From NCBI GenBank assembly GCA_937927845.1, contig CALFXE010000116.1, forward strand, positions 1 to 9,147: a DNA stretch of 9,147 bases, written 5' to 3'. The stretch comes from an uncultured Paludibacter sp. GTDB taxonomy: Bacteria; Bacteroidota; Bacteroidia; Bacteroidales; Paludibacteraceae. Positions 6,055 through 9,147 of the stretch are shown here, one piece after another (the stretch's first letter is position 1; each line of letters starts with the position of its first letter). The notes under the pieces are model-generated. The model was not told the DNA's origin. It ran no database searches and saw only the letters and a program-made list of their open reading frames with translations. The position numbers were made by a program, and so were the translations under genes.

Positions 6055-9000
6055 ATGAAGTTTTCTAAAAAAACAGGTCTGATTTCACTTTCCGCTATAT
6101 TGCTGATTGCTGTAATCTTTATGGTATGGTGTAAAACTGCATCGACTACTCGTATTGCACTGCTGAATTTCCAAGCTTATCAAGTGTCGAATATTGCCCT
6201 GTCGAATTCGGATAAATTTATCAAATTTGAAGATGTTTCTATTGCAGATATTGATAAGTTAAAGCGTTACGATTTTGTTTTGGGTTTTGGAATGGGAATG
6301 AAATTAACGACAGAGGAGCGCGCCAAACTTCATAAATTGGGTGAAAAAGGTATGCCTATATATATTCATGCCGTGACAAATCCTGAAAACTACATTTGTT
6401 CTGTTGATAGTGTGAAGTTGCAAACTCTCTTGACATATCTTGATAATGGCAATAAAGCTAATTATCAGAATATGGCTCGTTTTATTAGGACTGAAATTGA
6501 TGGGAAGACTTTATTTGCTAAGGAAGCAAAACCTGCTATCGAAAGTGTTACTGATGCGTTTTTCCATCTTGATGAAAACATAGCTTTAGAATCTGTAAGT
6601 GAATATGAATCTTATATCAAAAAGCAAGGGTTTTATCGTGAAGGTGCGCCAAAAGTAGCTATTGTTGCCGGTATTCATGAACCTTTCAGTGGAAATAAAG
6701 AGCATTTAGATAGTTTGATTGTCTCTTTGCAAAATTCAGGATTGAATGTGTATCCCTTTACATCTACATACAAACGCTTGGCTTTTTTAGAAGAAATTCA
6801 ACCTGATGCTGTGATTTATTTTCCGCATGGTCGCCTGCTGATGATGGGGCAACCTGACCAAACCGTAGCTTGGCTGAAACATAGAAATATCCCATTTTTC
6901 ACGCCTTTATCAGTCTTGCAATTGAAAGAAGACTGGATGAAAGACCCTATGGGAATGTATGGCGGTTTCATGGGACAAACCATTGTGATGCCTGAATTGG
7001 ATGGTGCGATTTATCCGTATACGCTTATCGCTCAAGAGAAAAACAGCGACAATCTGTATGTTTTCAAGACTATTCCCAACCGACTTCGTAATTTTACGGA
7101 GATTATCAATAATTTCATCGCATTGAAACACAAGAAAAATGCTGATAAGAAAGTGGCTATTTACTACTTTAAAGGTGCCGGTCAGCATACTTTAGCGGCA
7201 CAAGGACTTGAAACCGTACCATCTTTATATAACTTTTTGAAACGCCTGAAAGCAGAAGGTTATCGTGTTGATAATTTGCCTTCAACTGTAAAAGAATTTG
7301 AGAAAATATTGATGTCGCAAGGTGCTGTTTTAGAGACTTATGCTGAAGGTACATTTGATGAGTTTCTAAAAAAAGGCAATCCTGAATTAGTTAAAAAGGA
7401 AGATTACGAAAAATGGGTTAAGCTAAGTCTGACAGAAGAATCTTATCAGGCAGTAAAAGATGAATATGGTGAAGCTCCCGGTGCGTATATGCGTGTGGAA
7501 AAGGAAGACGGACAATATCTTGCCATTGCGCGCATTAAGTTTGGCAATGTGGTACTTCTACCTCAACCGATGGCAGCACTTGGCGATGATGATTTTGCTA
7601 TTGTTCATGGTGCAAAGATGCCTCCTCCGCACACATATATAGGTTCGTATTTGTGGACTCAACATCGCTTAAAAGCTGATGTGCTGATTCATTTCGGTAC
7701 ACATGGTAGTTTGGAATTTACACCACAAAAGCAAGTTGCGCTCAGCAGCAATGATTGGGGTGATGTGTTGGTGGGCACTATTCCTCATTTTTACTATTAT
7801 ACCATTGGTAATGTGGGTGAAAGTATGATGGCAAAACGCCGTTCGTATGCTACGACTATCTCATATTTGACACCTGCGTTTATGGAAAGCAATACCCGTT
7901 CGCAGTTTAGAACGCTTCAGGAAAAGATTCGTAATTATTTCAAGACTGATGAAGCTATGCAGCCAAAAGCATCACTTCAAGTCAAGAAAATTGCAGTAGA
8001 AATGGGTTTGCATCGCGAACTGCGTTTGGATAGTGTGCTTACAAATCCTTATACAGCCGAAGAAATTGAACGTTTGGAGAACTTTGCAGAAGAAATTGCG
8101 AATGAGAAAATGAACGGTCAGCTCTATGTTTCAGGTGAGGCTTATACACCGGAGAAAATCAAATCAACTGTGTTGGCGATGAGTGCCGATCCGATTGCAT
8201 TCGGACTTTCATCTTTGGATAAATTGAAAGGGCGTGTTTCTGATAAAGAGCTGAAAAGCAAATCCTTCTTTACACAACAATATCTTGACCAGGCAAAAAC
8301 TTTGGTTAATCAAGTATTGGCAGGTAAGGTTGTGGATGATAATCTACTTTGCAATTTAGCGAAAATCTCTCCTGAAGAGTTGGCTAATGCGAAGATGATG
8401 CTGAATCCACCTCGTCCGAAATCATCTTTTGGAGGTGGACAAATGCCAGCCAAAAGACCTGATATGTCTTCTCAGAAACCAAACTTTACAAAGGCTCAAA
8501 TGGAAGAAGCACGTGCTATTATTCAAGTTGAGAATGCTTTAAATAACATTTTAAAATACAAAAAAGGCTTAGAAGATAGTCCTGAATTGGAATTTGCAGC
8601 TATGATCAATGCGATGGCGGGTGGCTATATTTCACCTTCATCGGGTGGTGATGCGGTAGCTAATCCAACTGCGGTGCCTACCGGTCATAATCTTTACTCG
8701 ATAAATGCGGAAGCTACTCCTTCGGAAGTGGCTTGGGATAAGGGTGTTGCATTGGTGCAGACCACTTTGGATCAATACCACAAGCAGCATGGTGAATATC
8801 CTCGCAAAGTCAGCTATACTTTTTGGAGCAGTGAGTTTGTTGAGAGTGAAGGCACAACTATAGCACAGGTACTTTATATGCTTGGTGTTGAGCCTGTTCG
8901 CGATACTTATGGACGTGTATCGGAATTGCGATTGATTTCTACAGAAGAGTTGGGTCGACCACGAATTGATGTAGTGGTGCAGACATCCGGACAGTTCCGC

Positions 9001-9147
9001 GACTTGGCTGCATCTCGCTTGATGCTGATTTCCAAAGCAGTAGAAATGGCAGCTTCAGCTAAAGATGAAAAGTACGAAAACTTGGTATCTCAAAGTACAG
9101 TTGAAATCGAACGTCAATTGGTGGAGCAAGGTTTTTCGCCTAAAGAT
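6055..9147 (+). CDS. hmuS: HmuS: membrane-anchored CobN-like chelatase family protein (3' truncated by window)
   Basis: This open frame runs 1,031 codons to the window edge without a stop; CobN-type proteins usually have about 1,200-1,450 residues, so the C terminus lies outside. Residues 8-26 form a hydrophobic helix after a KKxxxKK-like basic start, with no lipobox, suggesting an inner-membrane anchor and a periplasmic body. CobN/BchH-family landmarks follow in order: PHGR (H258), HFGTHGSLEFTP (546-557; H546, H550, E554), VPTGHNLYSIN (874 onward, H878), a WSSEFVESEGTTIAQ block, LGVEPVRDTYGRV, and GRPRIDVVVQTSGQFRD. Cytoplasmic CobN inserts cobalt in B12 synthesis with CobS and CobT. The anchor and the position right after hmuY-hmuR instead point to HmuS, which in gut Bacteroides has been linked, as I recall, to anaerobic iron removal from heme. 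CobN has Arg where this protein has H878. A Pro/Gly/Ser/Met-rich linker lies at about 784-812. It starts 48 bp after hmuR with no terminator between, so it is in the same operon. Confidence 0.87.
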   Translation, partial: MKFSKKTGLISLSAILLIAVIFMVWCKTASTTRIALLNFQAYQVSNIALSNSDKFIKFEDVSIADIDKLKRYDFVLGFGMGMKLTTEERAKLHKLGEKGMPIYIHAVTNPENYICSVDSVKLQTLLTYLDNGNKANYQNMARFIRTEIDGKTLFAKEAKPAIESVTDAFFHLDENIALESVSEYESYIKKQGFYREGAPKVAIVAGIHEPFSGNKEHLDSLIVSLQNSGLNVYPFTSTYKRLAFLEEIQPDAVIYFPHGRLLMMGQPDQTVAWLKHRNIPFFTPLSVLQLKEDWMKDPMGMYGGFMGQTIVMPELDGAIYPYTLIAQEKNSDNLYVFKTIPNRLRNFTEIINNFIALKHKKNADKKVAIYYFKGAGQHTLAAQGLETVPSLYNFLKRLKAEGYRVDNLPSTVKEFEKILMSQGAVLETYAEGTFDEFLKKGNPELVKKEDYEKWVKLSLTEESYQAVKDEYGEAPGAYMRVEKEDGQYLAIARIKFGNVVLLPQPMAALGDDDFAIVHGAKMPPPHTYIGSYLWTQHRLKADVLIHFGTHGSLEFTPQKQVALSSNDWGDVLVGTIPHFYYYTIGNVGESMMAKRRSYATTISYLTPAFMESNTRSQFRTLQEKIRNYFKTDEAMQPKASLQVKKIAVEMGLHRELRLDSVLTNPYTAEEIERLENFAEEIANEKMNGQLYVSGEAYTPEKIKSTVLAMSADPIAFGLSSLDKLKGRVSDKELKSKSFFTQQYLDQAKTLVNQVLAGKVVDDNLLCNLAKISPEELANAKMMLNPPRPKSSFGGGQMPAKRPDMSSQKPNFTKAQMEEARAIIQVENALNNILKYKKGLEDSPELEFAAMINAMAGGYISPSSGGDAVANPTAVPTGHNLYSINAEATPSEVAWDKGVALVQTTLDQYHKQHGEYPRKVSYTFWSSEFVESEGTTIAQVLYMLGVEPVRDTYGRVSELRLISTEELGRPRIDVVVQTSGQFRDLAASRLMLISKAVEMAASAKDEKYENLVSQSTVEIERQLVEQGFSPKD

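Noticed and set aside
6910..7354. Two - strand open frames within the CobN-like gene
   Set aside because: They are antisense to a long conserved coding frame and show no recognisable domain.
6055..9147. True cobaltochelatase CobN of vitamin B12 synthesis
   Set aside because: The N-terminal membrane anchor, heme-operon context, His in the PTGHN motif and absence of nearby cobalamin genes favour HmuS. Downstream sequence would settle it.

Overview
The window looks like chromosomal DNA of a Bacteroidota member, most likely of the order Bacteroidales. The coding sequence is AT-rich, starts lack Shine-Dalgarno sequences, and three lipoproteins carry an acidic/lysine stretch right after the lipid cysteine, as Bacteroidota surface lipoproteins do. 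There is also a TAnnTTTG -7 promoter box and a hmuY-hmuR-hmuS gene order known from Porphyromonas and Bacteroides. All supported genes are on the + strand.

Region 1 (1-2418) holds three accessory genes: a small predicted surface lipoprotein (94-519), a membrane-anchored metallo-beta-lactamase-fold hydrolase 13 bp downstream (533-1630), and a second lipoprotein of unknown function (1693-2418). The first two are probably co-transcribed. No specific pathway can be assigned.

Region 2 (2419-3083) is a 665-bp gap without a credible gene. It is dominated by a non-coding element of about 450 bp (2514-2962) built from nested inverted repeats: an outer 27-bp perfect terminal pair and an inner 35-bp perfect pair, with smaller palindromes in the core. 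It is visibly more G+C-rich than its surroundings. Next to it are a 10-bp inverted repeat (2979-3012) and a probable promoter (-7 box 3043-3050) for the next operon.

Region 3 (3084-9147) is the start of a heme-acquisition operon. It encodes a HmuY-family surface lipoprotein, a HmuR-type TonB-dependent outer-membrane receptor, and a large CobN/HmuS-type chelatase-like protein with an N-terminal membrane anchor, cut off by the window end after 1,031 codons. The expected division of labour is ligand capture by HmuY at the surface, transport by HmuR, and handling of the tetrapyrrole (probably iron removal from heme) by HmuS on the outer face of the inner membrane. A 12-bp perfect inverted repeat lies between hmuY and hmuR and may set their relative expression.

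The most interesting points are that the HmuY homologue lacks both histidines that bind heme in Porphyromonas HmuY and has no methionine in its mature chain, so its ligand or binding mode may differ; the membrane-anchored HmuS-like protein with a family-atypical linker; and the nested-repeat element placed directly before the operon's promoter.
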